A DNA stretch of 39,236 bases. Origin: Clostridia bacterium. GTDB taxonomy: Bacteria > Bacillota_A > Clostridia > Oscillospirales > CAG-272. Where the stretch lies: the NCBI GenBank assembly GCA_017632155.1, contig JAGBRZ010000154.1, positions 1 to 39,236 on the forward strand, read 5' to 3'. A model generated the notes under the pieces. The model searched no databases and was not told the DNA's origin. It was given only the letters and a program-made list of their open reading frames with translations. The translations under genes and the position numbers were made by a program. The first letter of the stretch is position 1. The number at the start of each line of letters is the position of its first letter. Positions 24,143 to 30,834 of this stretch are shown piece by piece.

Positions 24143-24573
24143 GTGTCCTCTTCTTCCGTCTCTTCTTCAAAATCCTCAAATTTTCGGATCACAGCAGACC
24201 CCTCAACGATCTCGGTGGCTTCTTTGTTTGCAAGTGCTTGCTTATCATAAAGCGTTCCGATCACTCTGATCAGCTTGTCAACGTCAATATCCTTCTTGCC
24301 TTCCTCCGCATCCTTCAATGCCTTTTCAAGCAAGGTTTGGGCAAGGTTTACCGCTTGCCAAGCCCTGACCACAAACTCCTGCTTTTTAAGGTTTCGTAGC
24401 TTTGCGAGTGCGTCGTTTGACTCGCATTCGCGGTCAAATTCATGCTTCCATCCTGTAATCGTGCTTCGTGGCACCTTCAAATGGCGCGAAATATAGCTCA
24501 AATTCCCATAAGCGGCGAACATTGCCCACGCGCGCTCTTTGATATCCTCGTTGTACTTTTGACCTTTCGCCAC
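24139..24573 (-). CDS. terS: Terminase small subunit (GTG start)
   Basis: This 144-aa DNA-recognition subunit of the packaging motor starts with GTG at 24573, chosen because AAAGGAGGGG lies seven bases upstream. The N-terminus begins AKGQKYNEDIKERAWAM and continues into a helix-turn-helix (YGNLSYISRHLKVPRSTITG) as in Firmicutes phage small terminases. A central helical oligomerisation region follows, then an acidic tail (EDFEEETEEEDT) expected to contact the large subunit. It overlaps terL by four bases. A stable hairpin at 24607-24640 lies upstream. Confidence 0.85.
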   Translation of the reverse strand: MAKGQKYNEDIKERAWAMFAAYGNLSYISRHLKVPRSTITGWKHEFDRECESNDALAKLRNLKKQEFVVRAWQAVNLAQTLLEKALKDAEEGKKDIDVDKLIRVIGTLYDKQALANKEATEIVEGSAVIRKFEDFEEETEEEDT

Positions 24574-24606
24574 AAAACCCCTCCTTTCCGTAATTTTTTT
24601 GAACAA

Positions 24607-24640
24607 GAAAGGCACCGAACCAAATGGCTCGGTGCCTTTC
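24607..24640 (-). terminator. Hairpin between the early/regulatory block and the packaging genes
   Basis: GAAAGGCACCGA pairs perfectly with TCGGTGCCTTTC (12 bp, 10-base loop). On the leftward message the 3' arm runs on as TTTCTTGTTC, only moderately U-rich. It lies between the probable late-regulator gene and terS, a sensible place for a terminator or antitermination target controlling late expression. Confidence 0.6.
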
Positions 24641-24698
24641 TGTTATCTCACTGTACTCATTTTACCACAAAACAAGGTTGCATGACTATCAATCTGCA

Positions 24699-25157
24699 TC
24701 AGATCCAAAACTCATCGTCTGCCGTTCCCGTTGAGATACCGCGGAGCGCAGCGAAAAGATACCGCGCCTGCTTCAAGCCTCGGTATACGGTGATCTCGGA
24801 TACGTAATTGTTCGCGGCAAACATTCGTACGCGCTCGGTCAGTACGCGCTTGCCGACGGGACGATCCTCCGGAAGACCTCTGTAAATCTCCCTGATCGCC
24901 TTTGCAACGTAATCCTTGCCGTTCTTTTCAAAATGCTCGGCGGTCTTTCTGCACGCCTCAAAGTCATCGGTCAACGGCTTACGCGTGCTGACTGCCGCGT
25001 CTGCTTTGATCAGGATCAAATTTGGCGGCAAAAAAGCAAGACGACGGTACACGTCCCCTCTTACCCTGTCCTCGTATTCTTTCGCGCTCGGGCATCCCCT
25101 GTTTGTCCACCGGATGAATGCTCCCGTGGAATAGTCCCGCGTCCATTCTTTCAGCAT
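24699..25157 (-). CDS. Probable late-gene regulator (ArpU/RinA-like position and fold)
   Basis: This 152-aa protein begins MLKEWTRDYSTGAFIRWTNR, a start I associate with a family common in Clostridia phages directly upstream of terS. The C-terminal half looks like a helix-turn-helix (RVLTERVRMFAANNYVSEIT, then VYRGLKQARYLF), similar to ArpU or sigma-like regulators. GAGGT precedes the ATG by about eight bases. It probably activates or antiterminates late transcription; this follows from location and the HTH-like end, not from a firm family match. The gene after it is separated by a strong hairpin. Confidence 0.6.
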   Translation of the reverse strand: MLKEWTRDYSTGAFIRWTNRGCPSAKEYEDRVRGDVYRRLAFLPPNLILIKADAAVSTRKPLTDDFEACRKTAEHFEKNGKDYVAKAIREIYRGLPEDRPVGKRVLTERVRMFAANNYVSEITVYRGLKQARYLFAALRGISTGTADDEFWI

Positions 25158-25167
25158 GTCTGATACC

Positions 25168-25272
25168 TCAATCGATTTGAATAAAAAAACCTAACAAAAA
25201 ACCGCAGAATGCACCCACGATCAAAGATGCGATGCCGCTTGCTATCAGCATTCCAATAAAATCCTCTGTCAT
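25168..25272 (-). CDS. 34-aa single-span membrane protein
   Basis: A short gene beginning MTEDFIGMLIASGIASLIVG and ending GFFIQID forms a single hydrophobic helix with a GxxxG-like spacing. AGGAGGT directly abuts one ATG; the second ATG six bases on (25272) is properly spaced and chosen. It lies 10 bases before the late-regulator gene. Function unknown; small phage membrane proteins act in exclusion, lysis timing or host modulation. Confidence 0.6.
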   Translation of the reverse strand: MTEDFIGMLIASGIASLIVGAFCGFLLGFFIQID

Positions 25273-25284
25273 AAACATACCTCC

Positions 25285-25365
25285 TCAATCTGTGTTCTTA
25301 TCGAACAATAAAATCACAACCACTGAAAATCCAATTAAAGCCAAAGCGCAAACCGCCTCTGTCAT
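25285..25365 (-). CDS. 26-aa single-span membrane peptide
   Basis: The peptide begins MTEAVCALALIGFSVVVILL and ends FDKNTD, a short charged-capped hydrophobic helix. Its ATG overlaps the Rep stop by four bases (ATGA), and GAGAGGAG lies about ten bases upstream. It pairs with the next 34-aa membrane gene. Function unknown. Confidence 0.5.
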   Translation of the reverse strand: MTEAVCALALIGFSVVVILLFDKNTD

Positions 25366-26174
25366 TCTTTCTTGACTCCTCTCTTTTTGTTTCGTTTCTT
25401 TTTGTTTTGGAAAACAGTACCCGCACGGTACAATTTCACATGCAGATAATACCCTCCGTTCACGTCGTTGTAAAAAGGCTCTACGCGAGAAAGCGTATAT
25501 CCCTCCCACAGCTTTTCAAAAGGCTCACGGCTCTCGCATTCAAAGGTTGCAAGCTCCTTTGCTTTCTTTGCCGAAATTCTTCCGTCGCGATCTACGGGTT
25601 CCGGGACGTGCAGATTCTTGGAAGCGGTCCAGCGCTTTCCAAACGGAAGCTCGTCCTTGTGCGCCGAAAACTGCTTTGTGACGTATCTTGCCAATCCCTC
25701 GACACCGTTTTCGTTGAATTGCAAACGCTTTCCGTTCGCGTATCCGTATCCCCACAGTTCTTCAATCAGGGTGCGGTCAACACCGCCGTTCATCGTGATG
25801 TGAAAGTGAAATCTTGTTCCCTCAAAACCGCCCTCGGGAACGCATATGTATTTCAAATCTTCAAGACCCAAACGACGGCGAAGGGTCTTGACTCGTCTGA
25901 TAAAGTTTTGAATATCTTTTTTCGCTTCTTCCACATCTTCCGGGAGGTTTTCATCCGTGTAGGTAAGGTGGAACTCGTAGTCTTCGCCTGTGAAATTCGC
26001 GTTGAGCAAACGAATCAACTTCTCAATCGCGTTGTGCTCATTCAAGCGTTCCTGAACCTCGCTTGTCGGCTTTGCCTTTTGGCCGCGCTTCCCTGCCTTT
26101 TGAAAGACCGGGTAAATATCCACTTCCAAGTAGTCACCGCAAAAATACCGGCGCTCGCGATAAAGACACCTCAT
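25362..26174 (-). CDS. HUH-type rolling-circle replication initiator-like protein (ORF2/G2P-like Rep)
   Basis: This 270-aa protein has the three motifs of HUH nickases in order. Motif 1 is FHLTYTDENLP (about 68-78). Motif 2 is RFHFHITMNG with metal ligands H123 and H125. Motif 3 is RYVTK with Tyr164 as the likely nucleophile and Lys167. This matches rolling-circle Rep proteins of the kind seen in Microviridae VP4 and filamentous G2P, which also occur in tailed gut phages. AAGGAG lies upstream of ATG. It follows the DUF6017 gene by 18 bases. No polymerase or helicase is encoded, so Rep plus the DUF6017 protein probably initiates replication with host enzymes. Motifs are directly visible; the mode of replication is inferred. 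Confidence 0.85.
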   Translation of the reverse strand: MRCLYRERRYFCGDYLEVDIYPVFQKAGKRGQKAKPTSEVQERLNEHNAIEKLIRLLNANFTGEDYEFHLTYTDENLPEDVEEAKKDIQNFIRRVKTLRRRLGLEDLKYICVPEGGFEGTRFHFHITMNGGVDRTLIEELWGYGYANGKRLQFNENGVEGLARYVTKQFSAHKDELPFGKRWTASKNLHVPEPVDRDGRISAKKAKELATFECESREPFEKLWEGYTLSRVEPFYNDVNGGYYLHVKLYRAGTVFQNKKKRNKKRGVKKE

Positions 26175-26192
26175 CTTAAACTTTCTCCTTTT

Positions 26193-26603
26193 TCAAAAAC
26201 TGTTTTGGCTGACAAGATTTGAATAATGTGCTCCAAGCTCAAACACCGAATTGTACAGTGCCGCCCGCAGATAGGCTTTTTTGTTTTGCACGAGATAGTT
26301 GATCCCGTGGAATTTCTCCAAAACCAACTTGACGTGCTCACACGTGATCTCTTCAAACACCTGCTGTACAAGATAGGTCTCCAGCACTTCTCCTGATACC
26401 TTGATCGATCCCTTTGGATCCATCATCCAAACCTCTGCCATGATCATGCACAATTCGCGTGCTTCTGCCTTGAAGCTGTCGATTGCTTCGATCTCGATCT
26501 GCTCCTCTGCTTTTGCGATCGCCTCCCGAAAAGACAGACGGCCAGGACCGTGACAGGACAGACTGTCTCCATAACGATCGGGTCTTTTTTGTTCTTGATT
26601 CAT
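26193..26603 (-). CDS. DUF6017-domain replication-associated protein
   Basis: This 136-aa protein starts at 26603 (MNQEQKRPDRYGDSLSC), preceded by GGGAGG. Residues 40-130 match the DUF6017 pattern found at the C-terminus of Clostridia replisome organisers: IDSFKAEARELCMIMAEVWM, a basic/Val strand pair, then HVKLVLEKFHGINYLVQNKK and AYLRAALYNSVFELGAHYSN. Here the domain stands almost alone, lacking the usual N-terminal DNA-binding domain. It is adjacent to the HUH Rep, so a helper or loader role in phage replication is likely by context. Confidence 0.75.
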   Translation of the reverse strand: MNQEQKRPDRYGDSLSCHGPGRLSFREAIAKAEEQIEIEAIDSFKAEARELCMIMAEVWMMDPKGSIKVSGEVLETYLVQQVFEEITCEHVKLVLEKFHGINYLVQNKKAYLRAALYNSVFELGAHYSNLVSQNSF

Positions 26604-26750
26604 TTCTCTTTTTCCTCCCTTTATCGTCGTTAAGATATGATACAATACAAGCCTGCAAAGAGGCGATGCCTCCCGCTTTTTCAATTTTGTTTCTTACGTT
26701 GGAACAATATATAATATAATGAAGAAAATACGTTGATTTTTATCCCTACA

Positions 26751-26796
26751 GGCGCGTATGGAGACCCTACCGCGTGGCAGTGTCTCCTATTGCGCC
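26751..26796. other. Large imperfect palindrome upstream of the DUF6017-Rep genes
   Basis: GGCGC (26751-26755) pairs with GCGCC (26792-26796) and GGAGAC (26760-26765) with GTCTCC (26782-26787). An inner CC/GG stem closes a GCGT loop. No U tract follows in either direction, so it is not a typical terminator. It is the only long non-coding gap (194 bp) next to the Rep gene, which makes it a candidate nick site or origin, or an operon boundary. Confidence 0.4.
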
Positions 26797-26797
26797 T

Positions 26798-27316
26798 TTA
26801 AAATTCAAAGATATCAGATTTCAAGATCAGAAACGGGCGAACCACGCACCCGTCGCCGTAGTAGCGGGCAACGTTGACGTCGCCGCGCGGGGAAACGCAA
26901 ACGATCCAATCATCATCTGTATATTCGCTGGTTTCCCAAGGTGTTGCAAGCCAGGTCCATTCGTCAAGTTTGTACTTTTCAAAAATGCTTCGATTGGTTC
27001 TGTAGAAATCAAATGTCGGAAGGCTGACCTTTGATTTCAAAATGCCGTGTTTCCGTGATCCGTCCAGCGAGATCAGATCGGTTTCAAATTCCAAGACATT
27101 CTCTGCACCGATCTCGCGCTCGATTTTGGGCAGATATTCTTTTTGGAGTTTTTCGAGAATTATGCTTTTGGCAAAATTGTTGTCAGCTCCATACCGAGAC
27201 GAAAAAAGAAACTCTTTGCTTACAGCTGCGATACCGCCTTGATATTTGCCAAAGCAAATAAACTCCTGTTCTCCGATTTTGAAAAGGTTTCCAACCTTTA
27301 CATTGATTTTTTCCAT
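26798..27316 (-). CDS. DUF6273-type (C-type-lectin/FGE-like) protein, paralogue 1
   Basis: This 172-aa protein starts at 27316 (MEKINVKVGNLFKIGEQEFI), with AAGGAG about ten bases upstream. The N-terminal half is a small beta/helix region. The C-terminal half has the DUF6273 signature: WTWLATPWETSEYTDDDW, VSPRGDVNVA, then GCVVRPFLILKSDIF. It resembles the variable C-type-lectin/formylglycine-enzyme-like domains of gut bacteria and phages. It is paralogous to the next gene upstream (27345-27971). The last 40 or so bases of the two genes are nearly identical, while the segment before differs strongly. Ligand and role are unknown. Confidence 0.75.
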   Translation of the reverse strand: MEKINVKVGNLFKIGEQEFICFGKYQGGIAAVSKEFLFSSRYGADNNFAKSIILEKLQKEYLPKIEREIGAENVLEFETDLISLDGSRKHGILKSKVSLPTFDFYRTNRSIFEKYKLDEWTWLATPWETSEYTDDDWIVCVSPRGDVNVARYYGDGCVVRPFLILKSDIFEF

Positions 27317-27344
27317 TTTTGCAATTCTCCTTTTTATGTTATTT

Positions 27345-27971
27345 TCAAGATCCAAAGATATCAGATTTCAAGATCAGAAACGGGCGAACCCCGCACCAAG
27401 CGCCGCCGTCGTTGAAGGTGACATCGTCGATGCGGCCGCGCGGGGAAACGCAATTAATCCACTCCGATTCATTGTGCCTCGGAGTGCTCCAAGGAGTAGC
27501 CAACCACCAATATTTGTCAAGTCGATCCAAATCCAGGATATCAACGTATCGTCGATACAGATCGGCGCTAAGAAGTGAGCTTTTCTCGCGAATCTTTCCG
27601 TAGTCCCGCAACCCGTCGTTGGAGGTAAGATCTACCGTATGCTCAACGACGTTTTCCTCTCCAACGATCGAAGCAATCTCTCTTGCAAACTCGCGGCAGA
27701 TCTTCTGAACGTTGCTTCCGCGGTAATCATTGTTTGATCCGAAAATTACTTTTTCTTTGTAGAGCGACTTCAGCAGCAATGCGATCGTGTCTCCCGATCG
27801 TTCCAGCACAAGAAAATCATACTCACCAACGTGCGCGATCTGCTCACCTTTTTCGTTTTTATCGATGTAAAAGCGGTCCTTTACACCGAGTGTCTTTTTA
27901 ATCTCAGAGAGCTTATTCTCTTCAATCTCGATTTTTTGCCCGTTCAGGCAGATGTAGTTTTTGTTTTTCAT
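27345..27971 (-). CDS. DUF6273-type (C-type-lectin/FGE-like) protein, paralogue 2
   Basis: This 208-aa protein begins MKNKNYICLNGQKIEIEENK, and GGAGGG precedes ATG. The N-terminal half binds no recognised motif. The C-terminal half matches DUF6273: KYWWLATPWSTPRHNESEW, NCVSPRGRIDDV, then WCGVRPFLILKSDIF. It shares fold signature and 3' end with the adjacent paralogue, but the loop between SPRG and VRPF is different, as in ligand-binding loops of variable lectin-like proteins. It lies in the early/accessory block, not beside tail genes, so it is unlikely to be a receptor-binding tail tip. Confidence 0.75.
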   Translation of the reverse strand: MKNKNYICLNGQKIEIEENKLSEIKKTLGVKDRFYIDKNEKGEQIAHVGEYDFLVLERSGDTIALLLKSLYKEKVIFGSNNDYRGSNVQKICREFAREIASIVGEENVVEHTVDLTSNDGLRDYGKIREKSSLLSADLYRRYVDILDLDRLDKYWWLATPWSTPRHNESEWINCVSPRGRIDDVTFNDGGAWCGVRPFLILKSDIFGS

Positions 27972-27998
27972 GGGTTTCCCTCCGTGTATTTATTTTAT

Positions 27999-28181
27999 TC
28001 AAAGATAACAGCTCTTCGTCTTTTCCAATTGCTTGCTGCAAAAATCCTTGACGCCATCTATCAGGACTTTTTCGCAACAGTCGCAAAGATGCACGCAAAA
28101 CGCATCCTTACCAATCGAAATCTTTTTGTACGCATCTTCTGCATCCTTATTAATTCGATCACCGCAGTGATCACAGAACAC
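27999..28181 (-). CDS. Small Cys/His protein, zinc-finger-like (GTG start)
   Basis: This 60-aa protein has CDHCGDRI, CVHLCDCCEKVL and a C-terminal CSKQ, a pattern suggesting one zinc-binding module. The frame opens with GTG at 28181 just after an in-frame TAG, and no clear ribosome site is present. The frame overlaps the end of the upstream gene by 11 bases, so translation may be coupled. Unknown function. Confidence 0.5.
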   Translation of the reverse strand: MFCDHCGDRINKDAEDAYKKISIGKDAFCVHLCDCCEKVLIDGVKDFCSKQLEKTKSCYL

Positions 28182-28566
28182 TTTGATCTAAACCATGGTT
28201 GGTTCCCTCCGTGTATTTCTTTTTGAGTTTGGCAAATAGTTTGTATAAATCACAATCCGAAATATCACCGTTATAATGTTTATAAAGCAAAGTGTCAAAT
28301 GCTCCTATAATTTCATCGACCTCGCTCTTTGGTACAACATCGGCAAGTGTTGCTTCCAGCTCATTGATATATTCAATGGCATCTTTGCATACTTGGGTAT
28401 GACAATCACATTCGGTTTTTCGTTCGTTATACGGACATTCAACTTTGCACTCAAAATCCGAGGTGCTTTTTGTCCAACAATTCAAGCCACGTTTTACATA
28501 GCGCCAAGTGTTAATGTTGTTCTTTTGAAAATAATTCGCCATTGTTCTTGTGTAAATTCGTGCCAT
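28171..28566 (-). CDS. Hypothetical protein with Cys cluster
   Basis: This 131-aa protein starts at 28566 (MARIYTRTMANYFQKNNINT); the AAAGGCGG site is better spaced for this ATG than for the GTG three codons upstream. It has a Cys-rich stretch (CKVECPYNERKTECDCHTQVC) that may bind zinc, then helices (KDAIEYINELEATLADVVPK). No family recognised. It is part of the run of small early genes with short gaps or overlaps. Confidence 0.6.
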   Translation of the reverse strand: MARIYTRTMANYFQKNNINTWRYVKRGLNCWTKSTSDFECKVECPYNERKTECDCHTQVCKDAIEYINELEATLADVVPKSEVDEIIGAFDTLLYKHYNGDISDCDLYKLFAKLKKKYTEGTNHGLDQSVL

Positions 28567-28581
28567 ATCACTCACCGCCTT

Positions 28582-28764
28582 TCATGGTCTGTATTTTGCG
28601 TCCATAACACGCAGATGATCGATAGGTTTGCAGAAAATCGTACCATTCTCGTTAACCACAATAGCCTCAACCTCATGATTGCCGTTAATGGTTTTATTGG
28701 TCTTTACGAATTGGACGATATTAAAAATTTCCCCTGATAAACGGTCTTTAGCACGAATTATCAT
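28582..28764 (-). CDS. Small hypothetical protein
   Basis: This 60-aa beta-rich protein begins MIIRAKDRLSGEIFNIVQFV. The start at 28764 is set by GGAGGT five bases upstream, inside the end of the preceding DUF551 gene (ATGA overlap). It ends IDHLRVMDAKYRP. No family recognised. Confidence 0.65.
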   Translation of the reverse strand: MIIRAKDRLSGEIFNIVQFVKTNKTINGNHEVEAIVVNENGTIFCKPIDHLRVMDAKYRP

Positions 28765-29036
28765 TCCGCACCTCCGTTCATATTCGGTGGCTCGGGAAGC
28801 GGCATCCAATGGGTGGCATCTCCAAGGATAAATCTGCCTTCCGAATAAACAAAAAAAGTGGTAACATAACCGTCGCGATACACCAAGACATCTTGGTATT
28901 TTTCAGGCAACCTCTCCTCAACGCTGATCCACTCGTTCCTTTGAAATAATCCTGAACGGTGCATTTGAAGTTCACACATCGAACACATCTCTTTTTCACA
29001 AATTGTGCAAGGGTTAAACGCTACTGCATTACTCAT
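28761..29036 (-). CDS. DUF551-domain protein
   Basis: This 91-aa protein has an N-terminal Cys cluster (CTICEKEMCSMCELQ) and then the DUF551 signature: EWISVEERLPEKYQDVLVY, GYVTTFFVYSEGRF and THWMPLPEPP. DUF551 proteins are common in phage accessory regions; their function is unknown. It overlaps both neighbours by a few bases. Confidence 0.8.
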   Translation of the reverse strand: MSNAVAFNPCTICEKEMCSMCELQMHRSGLFQRNEWISVEERLPEKYQDVLVYRDGYVTTFFVYSEGRFILGDATHWMPLPEPPNMNGGAE

Positions 29037-29280
29037 TAATTACACCTCCCGACATCTTCGCTCCGCAGAAAGGACAATATTTGTATTCAGCATTGTTATA
29101 AAGATGGTTGCAAATTGTGCATTTATAGCGTGGGGATTTATCCGATACTTTCTTCCACGTTCCTGTGTTTTGAATGCGACACCCTCTATCGTAAAGAAGA
29201 TTAGCCACCTTTTTTTCAAGCCCACCAAGATATTGAACCTCTGCTACGATTTCCGATATTTTTTCAATCTGTTTTTTCAT
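29029..29280 (-). CDS. Small zinc-ribbon protein
   Basis: This 83-aa protein has an N-terminal helical half (EKISEIVAEVQYLGGLEKKV) and a C-terminal zinc ribbon with CTIC and CPFCGAKM knuckles. The same architecture occurs in the next gene (29264-29569), so the two may be old paralogues. Probably a nucleic-acid- or protein-binding accessory protein; function unknown. Confidence 0.65.
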   Translation of the reverse strand: MKKQIEKISEIVAEVQYLGGLEKKVANLLYDRGCRIQNTGTWKKVSDKSPRYKCTICNHLYNNAEYKYCPFCGAKMSGGVINE

Positions 29281-29569
29281 CTTTCATTCCTTTCATCTTC
29301 GCTCCGCAGTATGGGCAAAAATTGGTTTCAGTATCCCAAGTGGTGTTGCACTCCGAACAGTTGTAACCGACTTTTTCGCTATCGAAAATAATAAAAGTTC
29401 GTTTTTCCCACTCCCCCTCGCTCTGCTTTCGGTAGCATTTGTCGTACAGGGATGCGGCAGTTCCCAAGCAATCCACGGTCGGGATTTCTTCGTTGCACCA
29501 AGAGATTGACCTTGCCACATCTTTCGCCATCTCCTCGATTACTTGCTTTTCGCAATCTTTCTGTTCCAC
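29264..29569 (-). CDS. Small zinc-ribbon protein
   Basis: This 101-aa protein has a helical N-terminus (CEKQVIEEMAKDVARSISWC) followed by a zinc ribbon with CSEC and CPYCGAKMKG knuckles. The end overlaps the next gene by 17 bases. Similar to the gene downstream; function unknown. Confidence 0.65.
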   Translation of the reverse strand: MEQKDCEKQVIEEMAKDVARSISWCNEEIPTVDCLGTAASLYDKCYRKQSEGEWEKRTFIIFDSEKVGYNCSECNTTWDTETNFCPYCGAKMKGMKDEKTD

Positions 29570-29745
29570 GCTTTTACTGCTCCTTTCTTTGTAATTCTTG
29601 TTACTTTTTTACCACAACAAGTGCAAAGTATGGTTGTAGTCAACTTGATACGGTTTAGAAAATATGTATCGTAAGCAAATGGCATAATGAACAGCCCGTA
29701 TTCACAACCGCAATGCTTAACTTTGTCAATCTGCTCTCTGCTCAT
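29539..29745 (-). CDS. Lar-like small zinc-ribbon protein
   Basis: This 68-aa protein ends with CTCCGKKV and then GAVKAWNRK, which matches the end of Lar/restriction-alleviation-like small proteins (CG...AIEAWNRR). An N-terminal CGC may complete the zinc site. Its first codons (MSRE) lie in the duplicated 210-bp segment. Lar proteins reduce host type I restriction in some phages; here the similarity is limited to the short ribbon motif. Confidence 0.55.
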   Translation of the reverse strand: MSREQIDKVKHCGCEYGLFIMPFAYDTYFLNRIKLTTTILCTCCGKKVTRITKKGAVKAWNRKIAKSK

Positions 29746-29942
29746 TGTCTGATCCCTTCCTCAAACTCTTTGCAATGCCTTGTTGCATCTGTTTTTTTGC
29801 CTGCTTTTCCGCAATACCCATTCGGTGCAGACATTCCGCTACAATAGAAGTGTTTGCAATTAACGCAACACATATATTTGTTGCAACTTTCCAACGGTAT
29901 TCTTTCATATGGTGCTGGCTTTATCAACTCAATCTGCTCTTT
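29733..29942. repeat. 210-bp direct repeat, copy 1
   Basis: Identical to 30201-30410 at all but two positions by eye (C/T in GATCCCTTCC versus GATCCTTTCC, and G/A in ATATTTGTTGC versus ATATTTATTGC). It contains almost a whole small gene and the start codon of the gene that follows it. A recent segmental duplication. Confidence 0.9.
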
Positions 29943-29945
29943 CAT
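29742..29945 (-). CDS. Small Cys-rich protein, duplicated copy 1
   Basis: This 67-aa protein starts at 29945 (MKEQIELIKPAPYERIPLES), with GGAAGGAGAG upstream. Residues 20-60 contain C-x2-C-x2-C-x4-C (CCVNCKHFYC) plus CGKAGKK and RHCKEF, likely a zinc-binding module. It is nearly identical to the gene at 30210-30416, differing by one residue (EEGIRQ versus EERIRQ) and at the N-terminus. Function unknown. Confidence 0.7.
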   Translation of the reverse strand: MKEQIELIKPAPYERIPLESCNKYMCCVNCKHFYCSGMSAPNGYCGKAGKKTDATRHCKEFEEGIRQ

Positions 29946-30213
29946 CGATTTTCTCTCCTTCCAACAGGTCATATCCGACAGATAGAACGTTTTCCCCGAC
30001 AACCATTTTTACCTTGCACCCGAAAAACCGTAATTCTCTTGATTGGTCTTTACAAAGTAAGATGTTTTCCGATAATGCTAAAATATCCATAATATCTTTC
30101 GACATAAAGACAAGGGGCTTTGTGCGGTCACCATGTCTTTCAAACGAAACTAATCCGAGAGCAATTCGATCCATGATTTGATCGGCTTTCTTTTTAATCA
30201 GCTCTCTGCTCAT
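29929..30213 (-). CDS. Hypothetical protein between duplicated genes
   Basis: This 94-aa protein begins MSRELIKKKADQIMDRIALG, with AAAGGA ahead of ATG. Its first codons come from the repeat copy. The middle (RTKPLVFMSKDIMDILALSE) has no recognised motif. It overlaps both flanking duplicated genes by 4-17 bases, so it sits as the filler between the repeat copies. Confidence 0.6.
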   Translation of the reverse strand: MSRELIKKKADQIMDRIALGLVSFERHGDRTKPLVFMSKDIMDILALSENILLCKDQSRELRFFGCKVKMVVGENVLSVGYDLLEGEKIDERAD

Positions 30214-30410
30214 TGTCTGATCCTTTCCTCAAACTCTTTGCAATGCCTTGTTGCATCTGTTTTTTTGCCTGCTTTTCCGCAATACCCATTCGGTGCAGAC
30301 ATTCCGCTACAATAGAAGTGTTTGCAATTAACGCAACACATATATTTATTGCAACTTTCCAACGGTATTCTTTCATATGGTGCTGGCTTTATCAACTCAA
30401 TCTGCTCTTT
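30201..30410. repeat. 210-bp direct repeat, copy 2
   Basis: Second copy of the 29733-29942 segment, offset by 468 bases. It carries the start of the following gene, so each copy fuses MSRE to a different downstream protein. Confidence 0.9.
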
Positions 30411-30416
30411 GCTCAT
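30210..30416 (-). CDS. Small Cys-rich protein, duplicated copy 2
   Basis: This 68-aa protein starts at 30416 (MSKEQIELIKPAPYERIPLE), with an excellent AAAGGAGG site six bases upstream. It has the same CCVNCKHFYC module as copy 1. Its better ribosome site and older-looking context suggest it may be the original copy. Unknown function. Confidence 0.7.
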   Translation of the reverse strand: MSKEQIELIKPAPYERIPLESCNKYMCCVNCKHFYCSGMSAPNGYCGKAGKKTDATRHCKEFEERIRQ

Positions 30417-30429
30417 TCCGAACCTCCTT

Positions 30430-30834
30430 TCAAATACCACTATAAGCAGGCAGTAAAGCCTGTCCGCAATACTTGCAAAAATTCGGTTGTTCTTTTACAG
30501 TGATTTTCTTAATTCCGAAAAAGGTCTTTACCTCAACCTGAGGCCAAAGTGCTTTATCACAAGTCGGGCAAAGCATTCCCCTTTGGCAATTATAAGATGG
30601 GTGTTTTCCCATAGTATAGTTTTCTTTGGTTTTCATAGATTTCCTCTCATTTTCTATATCAACTAATTCATTCCAACGCCTGGTAATCTCCTCTTCCTGC
30701 GCTTCGTCTCCGGAAGACGAAACGTGGACTTGGCACCCAAGATGCCCTATAAAGAATGCTCTCGGAAGATCTCGCGTTAGTAGTTTCACCGATTTTCCAC
30801 AACGCGGACACGGCTTCAATTTAGTTTCTTTCAT
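30430..30834 (-). CDS. Double zinc-ribbon, Lar-like protein
   Basis: This 134-aa protein opens MKETKLKPCPRCGKSVKLL, with a later Cys and RRWNEL. This N-terminal half resembles Lar/restriction-alleviation-like proteins (CPxCG ... A/TRRWN). The C-terminal half has CPTCDKALWP and CKYCGQALLP, a second zinc ribbon. It overlaps the upstream ASCH gene by four bases (ATGA). A role in countering restriction is possible but unproven. Confidence 0.6.
   Translation of the reverse strand: MKETKLKPCPRCGKSVKLLTRDLPRAFFIGHLGCQVHVSSSGDEAQEEEITRRWNELVDIENERKSMKTKENYTMGKHPSYNCQRGMLCPTCDKALWPQVEVKTFFGIKKITVKEQPNFCKYCGQALLPAYSGI

Noticed and set aside
25362..26174. Rep taken as evidence of a Microviridae-like ssDNA genome
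   Set aside because: The circle encodes terminase, portal, scaffold and podovirus tail genes, so it is a tailed dsDNA phage that uses an HUH protein.
26798..27971. Diversity-generating retroelement acting on the DUF6273 genes
   Set aside because: No reverse transcriptase, accessory gene or template repeat was found, and the differences between paralogues are not limited to adenine positions.
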